Numbered from the stretch's first letter, positions 27,509 to 36,799 are shown. The stretch is 64,000 nt of DNA from CAYFFO01 sp964342485 (GCA_964342485.1 CAYFFO010000005.1:1-64000); one strand, 5' to 3'. Made by a program: numbers and translations. The notes: generated by a model from the letters alone, not told the origin.

Positions 27509-30301
27509 TCAATATTTTCGCCAAGTGTTCCACCAGGATAATTGGTAGGGTGTTCTTTTCACATAAGTAAAACAGTGTATATTACCAGTCCATCTATGGT
27601 AATTATCCCAACTGTCAATCGATTGAGGAATCCCAGGTATAAGATCAACAAAATTCTTTCTCATTATATTTTCGCCTGCATGATTTTTGGGACCGTAGTT
27701 TTTCCCGAAGAAAATATATTTTCCAGCAGTTTGTATATTTGTTAGTGCAGGTGCAAAAGGAAAGACTTGTTCTATAGAATTGGTTTTCGAATCAAAGGTT
27801 CCCATAAGTAGATCTGGGACTCGTATAACATCGATCTTTTCATCTATAGATTTGGAAATTGTAGAGACGACCATATTAATTTTCTTTTCGGCAGCGAAAT
27901 TTAGTTGATGTAGCAATAGGTCTGTCTGGATTTCATATGCACTAATTATTGCTGGGATTTCACTGCCTATTGTATCAAGCCAGAAACGCGTATTGTTTGC
28001 TAAAACATATTGACTTGTATGATCGGGTATTTCAAACCATTTTACTCTTGGTGGCTCACTTATGCTGTCTATTTGTCCATTTACAGAAGTAGCTGATTTT
28101 TTCGGTCCATCGTATCCCTTGTCGGCTATTTTAGTTGGGGTATTCCACACCTTATCAATGGACAACCATCCCGGGCCTGCAGCTGCAATTCTAGCTACCT
28201 GTCCAGCTCCTGTTCCAGCATATATCCTAATGTATTTTGCATATTCCCAAATTGGTTTTGTAAAGTCGGTATTTTCACTGTCGACTAATATGGTGTCACT
28301 ACTATGTGAAGATGCGGCTAAATGAATGCCTGTACTGACTTTTCCATCTGCAAAAAATACCGCGTTCTCGTCGAGTTCATCAATTATGGTTTTAGCGCCT
28401 ATAGGGTCGGGTGCAATGATAGTCCATTTTTTATTATCAGGTATTATAGAAATAATTTCATCGACATGCCCAACTCTTAGCCAGCCAGTTTCTATAGTGA
28501 AAGGTGATTGTAATTCCTGGTCTTTTAAAAAATGTAAAAGTTTTTGACTTATAGTGTTTCCAACTACTATACGACCCAAAGGCCAAGATTTTGTTGGAGG
28601 GATAACCTCTATATTCCCACCAAAATCTCCTGCGTTTAGGCCATCATGAATTTGAAAATTTTCGAATCTGAATAGGCCTGTATTTGGCCCGATAAGGTTT
28701 GATTTAGGCCATGTTGGAGTGTCATCTTCAATTTTTTCGGTTGTTAATTTCGAACGTGGAAGACGTAAAACGATATGAGTTTTTGGTTTCCCTGGCGCAT
28801 GGGTATATCCTATTTCAATATGGTCCTGAGTCCACTGGTCGCCGCCAGTATAGTATGAATTCAAGGATACAGTGTCTTGAAGTGATAATCTGAAGTCTTC
28901 TAGACTTTGGCTTTTACCCCATATTTGCAATGCTTGTTGTGTGTTTGGTAATAATATCAATGGAGCTACTTTAAGCTGAACTCGGTCAAACCCCAGGCTA
29001 ACATTACCTGGACCGGTGGCTGATAACTCTAATTCCAGAATACCATCGTATCCATCCTGGAAAGTTCCTCCATAAGCTTGAGATTGGGTATTGCGAAAGA
29101 AAAGACCTTCGATACCTAAAGTGGTATTAAATTTTCCAATAATAAGGTCTGTTATATTACTGTATTCTTCTTGTTCGCCTGGGCCTCCCCAAAAAGATTT
29201 TTCACCTGGTTCTATTTTTTGAAACACATGAACTCCTCTAATTTGATCGAGTTCAGGAGTTCTTAGAGTTACTGAAGTAAGGTCTTCCGGGTTAATACCA
29301 TTAACACGAATAACAAGTTCAGTAATATCGAGGCTATCTTTTAAGCCGTTAATATAGAAATCTTCGCTTATAGGATAACCACCTTCGTCAAAGTCTATGC
29401 TATCTGGATTTCGTTTGTGGTCGGCTGAGTCATTGTCATAATTAACCATGAAAATAGCACCACGTTGGTCTGTCCAATGGTCTTCTTTGTATTCATCCAT
29501 AGTGTTATCAATAATCCCATCCCTATCACTGTCCACATCAAGATCGAGTTCAATGATCGAAAGATTTATATCGTCATGTGTTTTTCCCAATACAGATTGC
29601 ATATTTAGCCTTAATACTACTTCTCTAGAATGTGCAGTTGTTTCTAACCCTTCGATAAACAATTTATCCGGGATATGCTTGGCGTCAAAAATATAGGGTA
29701 TATAAATTTGTTCCGTTTTCTCTGGATCCAGCCAAATCCTGATTTTTTCACCCCCAGATAGTGCAGATAGTTTTAGGGAAGATGAATCTGGTATTGGGTC
29801 TGCTTTTATATTGATTTCTTTCACACTAGATTGATTGCTGTTAAGGGACAAAAATCCACCAACTGTTTCTTCTTCTTGTTCTTCTGTTCCGACGATATCG
29901 AGGTCAATGTCTATAACCATAATTTCTAAGGATTCTTTTGCCATTTCTCCTGTTGGCAACGAATATTTTAGAGTAAGAATTGAGCCGCCTTTTGAAATGG
30001 CAGTCAATGAAGTTGGACCTTCTTCTGTGGTGTCTATTCGGAGAACTTCAGGGTTGCTTGATTGCCAATCGCATTTTCCTCCGGATGGTCCCACGTGGGA
30101 TTTCAGAATTTCAGTATCATCGATATTAAAAATTCTTGTTTCGAGATTAATCTGCGCAACTAGTCCGGACTGGATTGTATTGTCAGTTACTTTATCTATA
30201 CAGGAGATATTGGTTTGTAAATTCTTAACCGAAGAGATACAGGAATTTCCAAAAGCGATTATTGAAAAAATCAGGAATAGTTTAATCAATATACGGATCA
30301 T
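27509..30301 (-). CDS. exported peptidyl-arginine deiminase (PAD) family protein
   Basis: A 930-residue exported, probably lipid-anchored protein (hydrophobic leader, then Cys21). Residues about 45-130 look like a bacterial Ig-like (Big2) domain. Residues 250-290 carry the PAD calcium-binding segment (DVDSDRDGIID, RGAIFMVNYDND). From about 440 the catalytic domain matches animal PADs: WTQD with Asp493, GPNTGLF, GNIEVIPP, GHVDE with His612 and Asp614, and the C-terminal IHC with Cys910 before KRTPYQLSWWN. These correspond to human PAD4 Asp350, His471, Asp473 and Cys645. It should turn protein arginine into citrulline. About 90 residues (roughly 655-745) are inserted inside the catalytic domain. 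Substrates are unknown. Confidence 0.85.
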   Translation of the reverse strand: MIRILIKLFLIFSIIAFGNSCISSVKNLQTNISCIDKVTDNTIQSGLVAQINLETRIFNIDDTEILKSHVGPSGGKCDWQSSNPEVLRIDTTEEGPTSLTAISKGGSILTLKYSLPTGEMAKESLEIMVIDIDLDIVGTEEQEEETVGGFLSLNSNQSSVKEINIKADPIPDSSSLKLSALSGGEKIRIWLDPEKTEQIYIPYIFDAKHIPDKLFIEGLETTAHSREVVLRLNMQSVLGKTHDDINLSIIELDLDVDSDRDGIIDNTMDEYKEDHWTDQRGAIFMVNYDNDSADHKRNPDSIDFDEGGYPISEDFYINGLKDSLDITELVIRVNGINPEDLTSVTLRTPELDQIRGVHVFQKIEPGEKSFWGGPGEQEEYSNITDLIIGKFNTTLGIEGLFFRNTQSQAYGGTFQDGYDGILELELSATGPGNVSLGFDRVQLKVAPLILLPNTQQALQIWGKSQSLEDFRLSLQDTVSLNSYYTGGDQWTQDHIEIGYTHAPGKPKTHIVLRLPRSKLTTEKIEDDTPTWPKSNLIGPNTGLFRFENFQIHDGLNAGDFGGNIEVIPPTKSWPLGRIVVGNTISQKLLHFLKDQELQSPFTIETGWLRVGHVDEIISIIPDNKKWTIIAPDPIGAKTIIDELDENAVFFADGKVSTGIHLAASSHSSDTILVDSENTDFTKPIWEYAKYIRIYAGTGAGQVARIAAAGPGWLSIDKVWNTPTKIADKGYDGPKKSATSVNGQIDSISEPPRVKWFEIPDHTSQYVLANNTRFWLDTIGSEIPAIISAYEIQTDLLLHQLNFAAEKKINMVVSTISKSIDEKIDVIRVPDLLMGTFDSKTNSIEQVFPFAPALTNIQTAGKYIFFGKNYGPKNHAGENIMRKNFVDLIPGIPQSIDSWDNYHRWTGNIHCFTYVKRTPYQLSWWNTWRKY

Positions 30302-30354
30302 TTTCTGTATGCTAACACATAGTAAATAATATACTTGTTAGTCTTTGGTTAGAT

Positions 30355-31365
30355 TTAATTTTCAACATACTTTATACGGGGATCGACGATAGCCAATAGG
30401 ATATCTGAAATCAATGTTCCAATCACGGTCAGGATTCCTAGCATCAGGATAATTGGTCCAGCAGTATAGGTGTCCTCTTGTTGGATTGCATCTAACAGTA
30501 CTGGCCCTAAGGTAGGTAGACTAAGTACTACTGATACTATTACACTTCCTCCAACCAAAGATGGGAGTAGATACCCAACAGTACTAACCATCGGATTAAT
30601 TGCAATTCGTACTGGATACTTTAATATAAGACGCCATTTCACGACTCCTTTTGCAGTCGCTGTCACTACATACGGTCTTGAAAGTTCATCTAATAGGTTA
30701 TTACGCATAACCCTAATCAATCCTGCAGTGCCCGATGTTCCTAGTACAATAGCTGGTATCCATAGATGATCTATAAGATCTAAAGCCTTAGCAATGCTCC
30801 ATGGAGCATTTATAAAATCAGCAGAAAACAGGCCTCCAACATTCATGTCAAAATATGCGAATGCGATGTACATTAACACAAGGCCCAGCAGGAAGTCGGG
30901 TACCGCTAGACCAGAAAAGCCAATAAAAGTGAAAACGTAGTCTCCTAGTGACTGTTGTCTTACTGCCGAGTATATGCCTATAGGTATAGAGAAAATCCAA
31001 GTTACCAAGATAGTAAACCCGGTTAGTACTATCGTTGTGAAAAGTCGGTCTCCTATAATTTCTTTAACTGGTCTTTGGTTACCTAGGCCTCCGTAAGGAA
31101 CCATGGTTTGCCCTAAATCTCCTTGTAATAGAGCCCAAACCCATTTCGAATAACGTACATATTTAGGTTGATCAAGACCTAATCGGAGACGAAGTTCTAC
31201 CAACATCTCCTTTGCTACCATTTCAGTATGAGTTCGAGTTGCACGATCATACATCCGGTCAATAGTATCGCCTGGAGGCAATTCAATTATGATGAATGCG
31301 GCTATAGATATTATCCACACTGTGAAAAAGGATAGTATTAGACGCCGAACCACATATCTTGCCAA
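30355..31365 (-). CDS. ABC transporter permease, DppB/OppB type
   Basis: A 336-residue inner-membrane permease with the N-terminal RRLILSFFTVWIISIAAFII helix, the LGLDQP and GDLGQT periplasmic loop of the family, and the EAA-type loop VTATAKGVVKWRLILKYPVRIAI. Six membrane segments can be traced. It would form half of a peptide-type importer channel. No DppC partner or ATPase is adjacent. The nearest substrate-binding protein is at 18888 on the same strand, so the set is split or the rest is outside the window. Confidence 0.9.
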   Translation of the reverse strand: MARYVVRRLILSFFTVWIISIAAFIIIELPPGDTIDRMYDRATRTHTEMVAKEMLVELRLRLGLDQPKYVRYSKWVWALLQGDLGQTMVPYGGLGNQRPVKEIIGDRLFTTIVLTGFTILVTWIFSIPIGIYSAVRQQSLGDYVFTFIGFSGLAVPDFLLGLVLMYIAFAYFDMNVGGLFSADFINAPWSIAKALDLIDHLWIPAIVLGTSGTAGLIRVMRNNLLDELSRPYVVTATAKGVVKWRLILKYPVRIAINPMVSTVGYLLPSLVGGSVIVSVVLSLPTLGPVLLDAIQQEDTYTAGPIILMLGILTVIGTLISDILLAIVDPRIKYVEN

Positions 31366-31510
31366 TGTGAACCCTCAATTACGGATTAGACCAAGTTTAT
31401 ATATAAGATTGGCTTAACTGTCAACATTATGGTGCATTCAAATAATATTCCGCTGATATAGTGTTTGTAATAGGATGGGCAGTTTTGAATTTTGGGTAAC
31501 AATATTATTC

Positions 31511-31533
31511 ATTTTGGATAATTTATCCAAAAT
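31511..31533. terminator. palindromic hairpin downstream of the amidohydrolase gene
   Basis: An 11-bp inverted repeat around a single central base (attttggataa / ttatccaaaat) lies 32 bases past the stop of the minus-strand amidohydrolase. It has no clean T run, so it may be a terminator or an operator for the permease transcript. Confidence 0.35.
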
Positions 31534-31564
31534 CCGGTTTTAGTGCCATGGTTACGAAAATTAT

Positions 31565-32800
31565 TTATACTTTTGGTATAGCCGATTGCTTGACTATTTC
31601 CCCTGCTTTTATCACGGTATCAACATTATGTAATGATTGGATTGATTTAGAAGCGTTCCCTTTTACTATCACAATATCTGCCCTTTTACCTAATTGAAGC
31701 GTGCCAGTTGTTTTTGATATTCCAAGACAATTTGCCGATGTACTGGTGCCACTTTGGATAGCTTGTATTGGTGATAATCCTAGTTTTTCAACCATGAAAG
31801 TAGGCACCCAAGCGTAATCGCCAAATCCGACATAATTCATACCTGAATCGAGTCCGGTAACTAGCTTGACACCACGATCCCACATATCACGTAAATTTTC
31901 ATAGAATGTGTCTCGATCACCGAGTAAGTTTGTATCATTAGAGAGCTCAGATAAGTTAGGGTCTCTTTGTTGCCGGAGGGAAATTGTTGCTATGGTGGGA
32001 TCAACGTATAAACCTTTTTCGGCTATCATATCTGCTATACGCGGTTCATATTGATAAACTTTATCTGGGTCATGTGAGAGCCACGTGGCATGTATCAAGT
32101 TGTTAATACCAGATTCTGCTGAGGATTTAATACCGGAGGTTGCATGGCAATGGGCTGCGACAGGTATCCCTAAGCGTCCAGCCTCTTCTACAACGGTCTG
32201 TAAGATTTTAAGTGAATATTGTGGCATTAACGGATTGGTACGAGGTGTGAATCTTCCACCGGTGGCCATGATTTTTATCCAATTCATTCCAAGTTTTACT
32301 TGAGATCTCAGTGCTGTAATTACTTGGTCAAGTGTATCGGCTTCAGTACCAAACATATGGCAATGTCCACCAGTCGTTGTAATAGGTGTTCCTGCTATCA
32401 ATAAATGAGGACCAGGGATGATGTTATTCGATATAGCGTTTCTAATTGATAAAGCTATATTATTTTGACTTCCAAGATCCCTCATAGTTGTTACTCCAGA
32501 TAATAGAGCGGTACGAACTGCCTGGGTTGCCCTAATTAAAAGAGTTTCATCAGAATCATTAGCCAGGTCTTCGAACGCAGTTGACTTTGAACTACAATGG
32601 ATGTGTGAATGCATTTCTATAAATCCAGGCAAAATAGTTCCCCCGGGTACGTCAATTACCTTTATGTCTGTACTGGATTCTATAGAATACGAATCGGATA
32701 TAGCGGTAATCTTTCCATTTTCTATAAGTACTGAATAGTTTTGCTTAGCAGGTGATCCTGTGCCGTCCACCAGGGTTTCTGATTTCAGGAGAAGTTTCAA
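31565..32800 (-). CDS. amidohydrolase (prolidase/imidazolonepropionase-like)
   Basis: A 411-residue binuclear-type amidohydrolase. PGFIEMHSHIH gives His64 and His66, IKIMATGG gives the candidate carboxylated Lys176, AAHCHATSG gives His217 and His219, and TGLDSG carries the catalytic Asp. The C-terminal GTLQLGKRADIVIVKG strand is the usual end of the small beta-sandwich. Relatives include Xaa-Pro dipeptidases and imidazolonepropionases. No histidine-degradation genes are nearby, so a dipeptidase-like role is more likely. No signal peptide. Confidence 0.85.
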   Translation of the reverse strand: MKLLLKSETLVDGTGSPAKQNYSVLIENGKITAISDSYSIESSTDIKVIDVPGGTILPGFIEMHSHIHCSSKSTAFEDLANDSDETLLIRATQAVRTALLSGVTTMRDLGSQNNIALSIRNAISNNIIPGPHLLIAGTPITTTGGHCHMFGTEADTLDQVITALRSQVKLGMNWIKIMATGGRFTPRTNPLMPQYSLKILQTVVEEAGRLGIPVAAHCHATSGIKSSAESGINNLIHATWLSHDPDKVYQYEPRIADMIAEKGLYVDPTIATISLRQQRDPNLSELSNDTNLLGDRDTFYENLRDMWDRGVKLVTGLDSGMNYVGFGDYAWVPTFMVEKLGLSPIQAIQSGTSTSANCLGISKTTGTLQLGKRADIVIVKGNASKSIQSLHNVDTVIKAGEIVKQSAIPKV

Positions 32801-32997
32801 AATTTTTATGCCTCCAAGTTGGATTCCAAAGATTTGATATATACGTTCATATTTAGTGAACTATACCATTTCTAGTTAGAGACAGGGTTAATGTTTTATA
32901 GTTACTTAATCTTAGTTAGTGTATTCTAGATACGTTTTTAGTTTGACTAGATATCAAAGTGATTCTAAAATTTATAAAATGCCTTTGAAAGGTAATT

Positions 32998-33495
32998 ATG
33001 AATAATTTAAGTTTGTCACCGTCCATTGTTATAAACCAACTTCATAAAAATGAAGTTACACACGTTGTTTGGTTACCTGACAGTGAAACGAATTTCATGT
33101 ATGAAAATATGGTAGGAGACGATTCTTTAGATATTGTCCCGATTTGCAGAGAAGGGGAAGGATTGCCTATTGCATTAGGACTTTGGATTGGTGGAAAGAA
33201 GCCTGTAGTAATGATACAGAATACAGGTCTGTTTGAGTCTGGAGATTCAATTAGAGGATTAGGTATAGATTTGGACATCCCAATGGTTATGATGATTGGA
33301 TACAGAGGATGGACGAGGCACGGAGAAATTACTGATTCTGCAGCTATTTATACTGAGCCGATTCTTTGTGCTTGGGGGATAAAACATTATCTGATTGAAA
33401 GTGACAAAGATGCCGATAAGATAACAGATGCTTTTAGCGAAGCGTATGATAAGAATACTTTAGTTGCGTGTTTAATGGGATCAGAATATTCTTGA
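32998..33495 (+). CDS. TPP-binding domain protein, sulfopyruvate decarboxylase alpha (ComD)-like
   Basis: A 165-residue stand-alone PYR domain of thiamine diphosphate enzymes. ICREGEGLPIALGLWIGGKKPVVMIQNTGLFESGD contains the cofactor-activating Glu and matches ComD and phosphonopyruvate decarboxylase alpha halves. A beta (PP-domain) partner is required in this family, but the next gene is rpiB on the opposite strand, so the partner is elsewhere or absent. ATG with AAAGG 5-9 bases upstream. The ORF lies in a plus-strand island between minus-strand genes. Confidence 0.75.
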   Translation: MNNLSLSPSIVINQLHKNEVTHVVWLPDSETNFMYENMVGDDSLDIVPICREGEGLPIALGLWIGGKKPVVMIQNTGLFESGDSIRGLGIDLDIPMVMMIGYRGWTRHGEITDSAAIYTEPILCAWGIKHYLIESDKDADKITDAFSEAYDKNTLVACLMGSEYS

Positions 33496-33536
33496 TTGAA
33501 TTCTATCGTTAACATGTCTTGTTGTTATAAATTTTC

Positions 33537-33995
33537 TTATATCAAATCTCTATTAGATTCTAATTCGGAAACTTTATTAAGCCTCCTAATGTGACGTTCT
33601 TTTCCAGAGAATTTGGCTTTTATGAAATTCGAAGCTAATTCTAATGCAAGATTTTTTTCAACTACAAGGGCGCCTATACATAATACATTCATATCATCAT
33701 GCTCTACTCCTTGATGCGCTGAGTAAATGTCATGACATATGCTGGCGCGTATCCCAACTATTTTATTAGCTGCAATACTCGCACCAACTCCACTACCACA
33801 TACTAATATTCCTCTATCGGATTCTTGAGAAGATACTTGTTTTCCTACAGCTTTTGCAAAATCAGGGTAATCGTCATCGGGATCTAAAGTATGGGCACCT
33901 ACATCTACTATGCTATGACCCATAGATTCTATTTTTTCATAAAGGTAGTTTTTCAAGTCATATCCAGCGTGATCAGCTCCTATTGCAATACGCAT
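33537..33995 (-). CDS. rpiB: ribose 5-phosphate isomerase B
   Basis: A 152-residue RpiB/LacAB family sugar-phosphate isomerase. The N-terminal IAIGADHAGYDLK, the active-site Cys66 in CGSGVGASIAANK, and His99 in VEHDDMNVL correspond to Cys66 and His99 of the E. coli enzyme. It interconverts ribose 5-phosphate and ribulose 5-phosphate in the pentose phosphate pathway. It converges with the TPP-domain gene. The length fits the ~150-residue norm. Confidence 0.95.
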   Translation of the reverse strand: MRIAIGADHAGYDLKNYLYEKIESMGHSIVDVGAHTLDPDDDYPDFAKAVGKQVSSQESDRGILVCGSGVGASIAANKIVGIRASICHDIYSAHQGVEHDDMNVLCIGALVVEKNLALELASNFIKAKFSGKERHIRRLNKVSELESNRDLI

Positions 33996-34198
33996 AATAA
34001 ACCTACCTATGTTTGTTTTAGTAACTGCAGTGTAAAATTGGATAGGGTACTCGTCAACTTATGGGGCAATTTTAGAAGGTAAAATAATAGATAGTTTGTT
34101 TCAGATAATGTAACAGGTGGGTTATTTGTAATTGTATTCACGTTTTAAATTTTAGAAGCTATTTTTAAAGATTTCAAACTTTTGATCAGGTTATTGTT

Positions 34199-34939
34199 AT
34201 GACTTTACCAGGCTACCAAGTTGATAGTAGAGTTTGGATGAACAGGGCTCAGCTTGAATATGAGTTGATTAAGATTAAAGAATCTCCATTGTACCAACAA
34301 ACCATTTATTTTACTCCAGATTCTTACTTATCAAGTCTGGGTGATACTAGAGCGATAACTATGGTGAATCAGGTCCCCAATTTTAGAACTGGGGTCGCGC
34401 TATTTTATGGGTGCGAATCAGGTCTTGCAATACTGCCACCGTTTCCTATTAGATCCAATCAGGAGTGTGATTTTGTATACATAGACCCACTGTTGAGTAT
34501 TGTGAGAGATACCATGACTGTTGGAGTGATTTTGCTTCGGCTAGGGATGTATGCTGTGGGCGTTATAAAAGGCGCTGAATTGCTAGTGTCTAAAACAGGT
34601 ACGAGATATGTAAAGAATAGACACAGGAAAGGTGGTTCATCACAAAGACGGTTTGAACGGAATAGGGAAAGATGGATTAAAGATCTTTTTGAGAAAGTAT
34701 GTTCAGTAACTGAAGACGTCTTTAGACCTCATAATTCTGAGATTGATTATTTTGTCATGGGAGGAGAAAAACATACTTTATCTGGTTTCTTGGAGCAGTG
34801 TAATTATATAAACCAGACTGGTATACAAATACTTGGGCGACGAGTAGATGTGAAAAAACCAGATAGGAATAGTTTGAATGGGGTACATAAGGAAATTTTA
34901 AAAACCTTAGTCATAAAATTTGTAAAAACAGAAACATAA
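34199..34939 (+). CDS. VLRF1-type peptidyl-tRNA release factor (Vms1/ANKZF1-like)
   Basis: A 246-residue protein with the eRF1-like fold of the VLRF1 clade. The key element is GTRYVKNRHRKGGSSQRRFERNRER: the GGSSQ turn (145-149) with Gln149 matches the GGQ-like catalytic loop of Vms1, ANKZF1 and actinobacterial VLRF1. Upstream strands (TGVALFYGCESGLAI) fit the fold. Such factors release nascent chains from stalled 60S/50S-tRNA complexes in ribosome quality control. ATG start, no good Shine-Dalgarno seen. It stands alone between rpiB and an SDR gene. Confidence 0.7.
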   Translation: MTLPGYQVDSRVWMNRAQLEYELIKIKESPLYQQTIYFTPDSYLSSLGDTRAITMVNQVPNFRTGVALFYGCESGLAILPPFPIRSNQECDFVYIDPLLSIVRDTMTVGVILLRLGMYAVGVIKGAELLVSKTGTRYVKNRHRKGGSSQRRFERNRERWIKDLFEKVCSVTEDVFRPHNSEIDYFVMGGEKHTLSGFLEQCNYINQTGIQILGRRVDVKKPDRNSLNGVHKEILKTLVIKFVKTET

Positions 34940-34982
34940 TTTGCTTTTATAATATGTGCCAAGGGAATAAATAATACTAATC

Positions 34983-35753
34983 TTATTGTGCAGTATAACC
35001 ACCATCAATAGCTAAAGAAGTTCCCGTGACGTATGACGACTCATCGGATGCAAGATAGAGAGCAGCACATGCCACCTCTTCAGCTTTCCCTAGCCTACCT
35101 ATAGGATGTAGATTTTCTAACTGACTCTTGATTTTTGGATCTTCTATTAAAGACTTAGTTAGATCTGTTTCTATAAATCCAGGACATAGACAATTAACAC
35201 GGATATTGTATTTGGCAAAATCAATTGCCATGTTCTTGGTTAATTGAATTATTCCTCCTTTTGAAGGTGGATATGGATTATTCCCTCCTCCTATACCCAT
35301 CGGATAACCTACTATTCCCATGATCGACGCTAAATTAACTATTGAACCTCCACCAGATGCTTTCATTTTTTCAACAGCGTGAGTAGAGACCAAATATGTA
35401 CCTTTTAAGTTTACTTCTATTACACGGTCCCATATTTCATCTTGATTAGCTGAATTTGAAAAAGCGTTTCGAGAAGTTATCCCAGCACTATTTACGACTA
35501 TATCTATTTTGCCTAAGTCTTTAATAGATTGATTTATTAATTCATTAGTAAATTTACTGCTTGAAATATCTCCAGCTAAACTGGTCGTTTTAATTCTATA
35601 ATCTTTTAAATTATTGAGGGTTGATTGAAGACGAGTTGTTGATATGTCAGAGATGGCAAGATTAGATCCATTTTCAGCAAAAAGTATCGCTGTCGATAGT
35701 CCAATGCCTGATCCTGCACCGGTTATAAGAGAGACTTTATTCTTTAATCTCAT
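34983..35753 (-). CDS. SDR family oxidoreductase
   Basis: A 256-residue classical short-chain dehydrogenase. TGAGSGIG is at 11-18, NSAG at 88-91, and the triad is Ser143, Tyr161 (YPPSK) and Lys165. There is a small insertion, GYPMGIGGGNNP, just before the Tyr, as seen in gluconate 5-dehydrogenase-like SDRs. It ends with TGTSLAIDGGYTAQ. It starts 20 bases after the rimM stop on the same strand, so it may be read from the ribosomal operon, though the functions look unrelated. Confidence 0.85.
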   Translation of the reverse strand: MRLKNKVSLITGAGSGIGLSTAILFAENGSNLAISDISTTRLQSTLNNLKDYRIKTTSLAGDISSSKFTNELINQSIKDLGKIDIVVNSAGITSRNAFSNSANQDEIWDRVIEVNLKGTYLVSTHAVEKMKASGGGSIVNLASIMGIVGYPMGIGGGNNPYPPSKGGIIQLTKNMAIDFAKYNIRVNCLCPGFIETDLTKSLIEDPKIKSQLENLHPIGRLGKAEEVACAALYLASDESSYVTGTSLAIDGGYTAQ

Positions 35754-35773
35754 GTTTTAGTGGATGCTAAAAT

Positions 35774-36247
35774 TTATGTGAATTCTGGTAGTTTAACAAT
35801 CATACATGAACTGTCTATTTTGATTTCTAGTACAAATTCTGATGTAGCGGGGATTAGGAGTTCAGATTTTTTACTATCGCTTACAACATAAACATCATTA
35901 CTGCCTGTTTCTAATATGTCAGTTATTTTGCCAATATGATCACCGGTTTCAGTCAATACTTGGAGTCCAATTATTTGATAGTGGTAATAGGATCCTGAGG
36001 GAGGCAGGGGGATTTGATCTGGAGTCACAGTAATGAATAAACCTTTCAGAGATTCGGCTGTGTCACGATCATTTGCTATATCTAGCTTCACAAGTAGGTT
36101 AGTTTTCAATTTCTTGATCGTTTGTATTGTAGCTATATGATGCCCAACTGATATTTTTTCACCTTTGATAAACCGGTTTGGATTATCTGTGTATGGGGAT
36201 AATCTAATCGCACCGGATAACCCATGTGCTCCGATGATACGTCCCAC
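35774..36247 (-). CDS. rimM: ribosome maturation factor RimM
   Basis: A 157-residue RimM. The N-terminal GRIIGAHGLSGAIRLSPYTDNPNRF and the PRC-barrel C-terminal half (YYHYQIIGLQVLTETGDHIGKITDIL, VYVV, ELLIPAT) are diagnostic. It binds S19 and helps assemble the 30S head. The GTG at 36247 sits unusually close to the first strand, without a clear ribosome site. The frame is open upstream for about 20 more codons but shows no ATG, GTG or TTG. It is third in the rpsP-khpA-rimM order; trmD, the usual next gene, is absent. Confidence 0.9.
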   Translation of the reverse strand: MGRIIGAHGLSGAIRLSPYTDNPNRFIKGEKISVGHHIATIQTIKKLKTNLLVKLDIANDRDTAESLKGLFITVTPDQIPLPPSGSYYHYQIIGLQVLTETGDHIGKITDILETGSNDVYVVSDSKKSELLIPATSEFVLEIKIDSSCMIVKLPEFT

Positions 36248-36317
36248 TAAGATTTTTCGAGGATTTAATTGCGAATGCTTTGGAGTTTTTGAGGAATTCA
36301 GAGTTTTTGCAGGTTTT

Positions 36318-36548
36318 TCAGACTATTTCTAAGTTTGCACGAACACCTTCTTTTACAGCTGCGACTCTGATCAGTGTTCGTATCGATTCGGCTACTCTTC
36401 CCTGTCTACCTATAACTTTGCCTTTGTCATCGGGTGAAACTTTAAGTTGCAGAAGAACTCGACCTTCTTCATCTGTTTCAGTCACCTTGACTTCATCTGG
36501 ATGTGAAGCTATTGACTTTACAATATACTCTACCAAATCTTTCATCAT
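36318..36548 (-). CDS. khpA: KH-domain RNA-binding protein KhpA
   Basis: A 76-residue KH protein. The MKDLVEYIVKSIASHPDEVKV start and VIGRQGRVAESIRTLIRVAA GxxG loop are typical of KhpA, which partners KhpB/EloR in binding small RNAs. An ATGATG overlaps the rpsP TGA stop by one base (TGATGATG), and GGAG lies upstream, so I place the start at 36548 rather than the longer frame to 36629 that would lie inside rpsP. Confidence 0.9.
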   Translation of the reverse strand: MMKDLVEYIVKSIASHPDEVKVTETDEEGRVLLQLKVSPDDKGKVIGRQGRVAESIRTLIRVAAVKEGVRANLEIV

Positions 36549-36799
36549 CAAGAGGTTTTCTCCTCTGTCGCTGTAGTACTCAATATTCGCGAAACTGATT
36601 CGCTTGCGGTTGCTCCATTCTTTATCCAATAATTCGCTCTGTCTTCATCAACCTTTATAGTTTCAGGTTCAGTTCTTGGATTGTAATGTCCTATTTGTTC
36701 AATAAAACTTCCATCCCTAGCTGCCCTTGAGTCCGCTACTACTATTCTGTAGGAAGGCTGTTTCCTAGCTCCAACTCTTCTTAATCTAATTCGTAACAT
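36548..36799 (-). CDS. rpsP: 30S ribosomal protein S16
   Basis: An 83-residue S16: MLRIRLRRVGARKQPSYRIVVADSR-type N-terminus, RDGSFIEQIGHYNPRT, and INxANYWIKNGATASESV-type C-terminal helix. It is a structural protein of the 30S body. It leads the rpsP-khpA-rimM set, whose promoter should lie in 36800-37067, shared with the divergent rplI. ffh, often upstream, is not present. Confidence 0.95.
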   Translation of the reverse strand: MLRIRLRRVGARKQPSYRIVVADSRAARDGSFIEQIGHYNPRTEPETIKVDEDRANYWIKNGATASESVSRILSTTATEEKTS

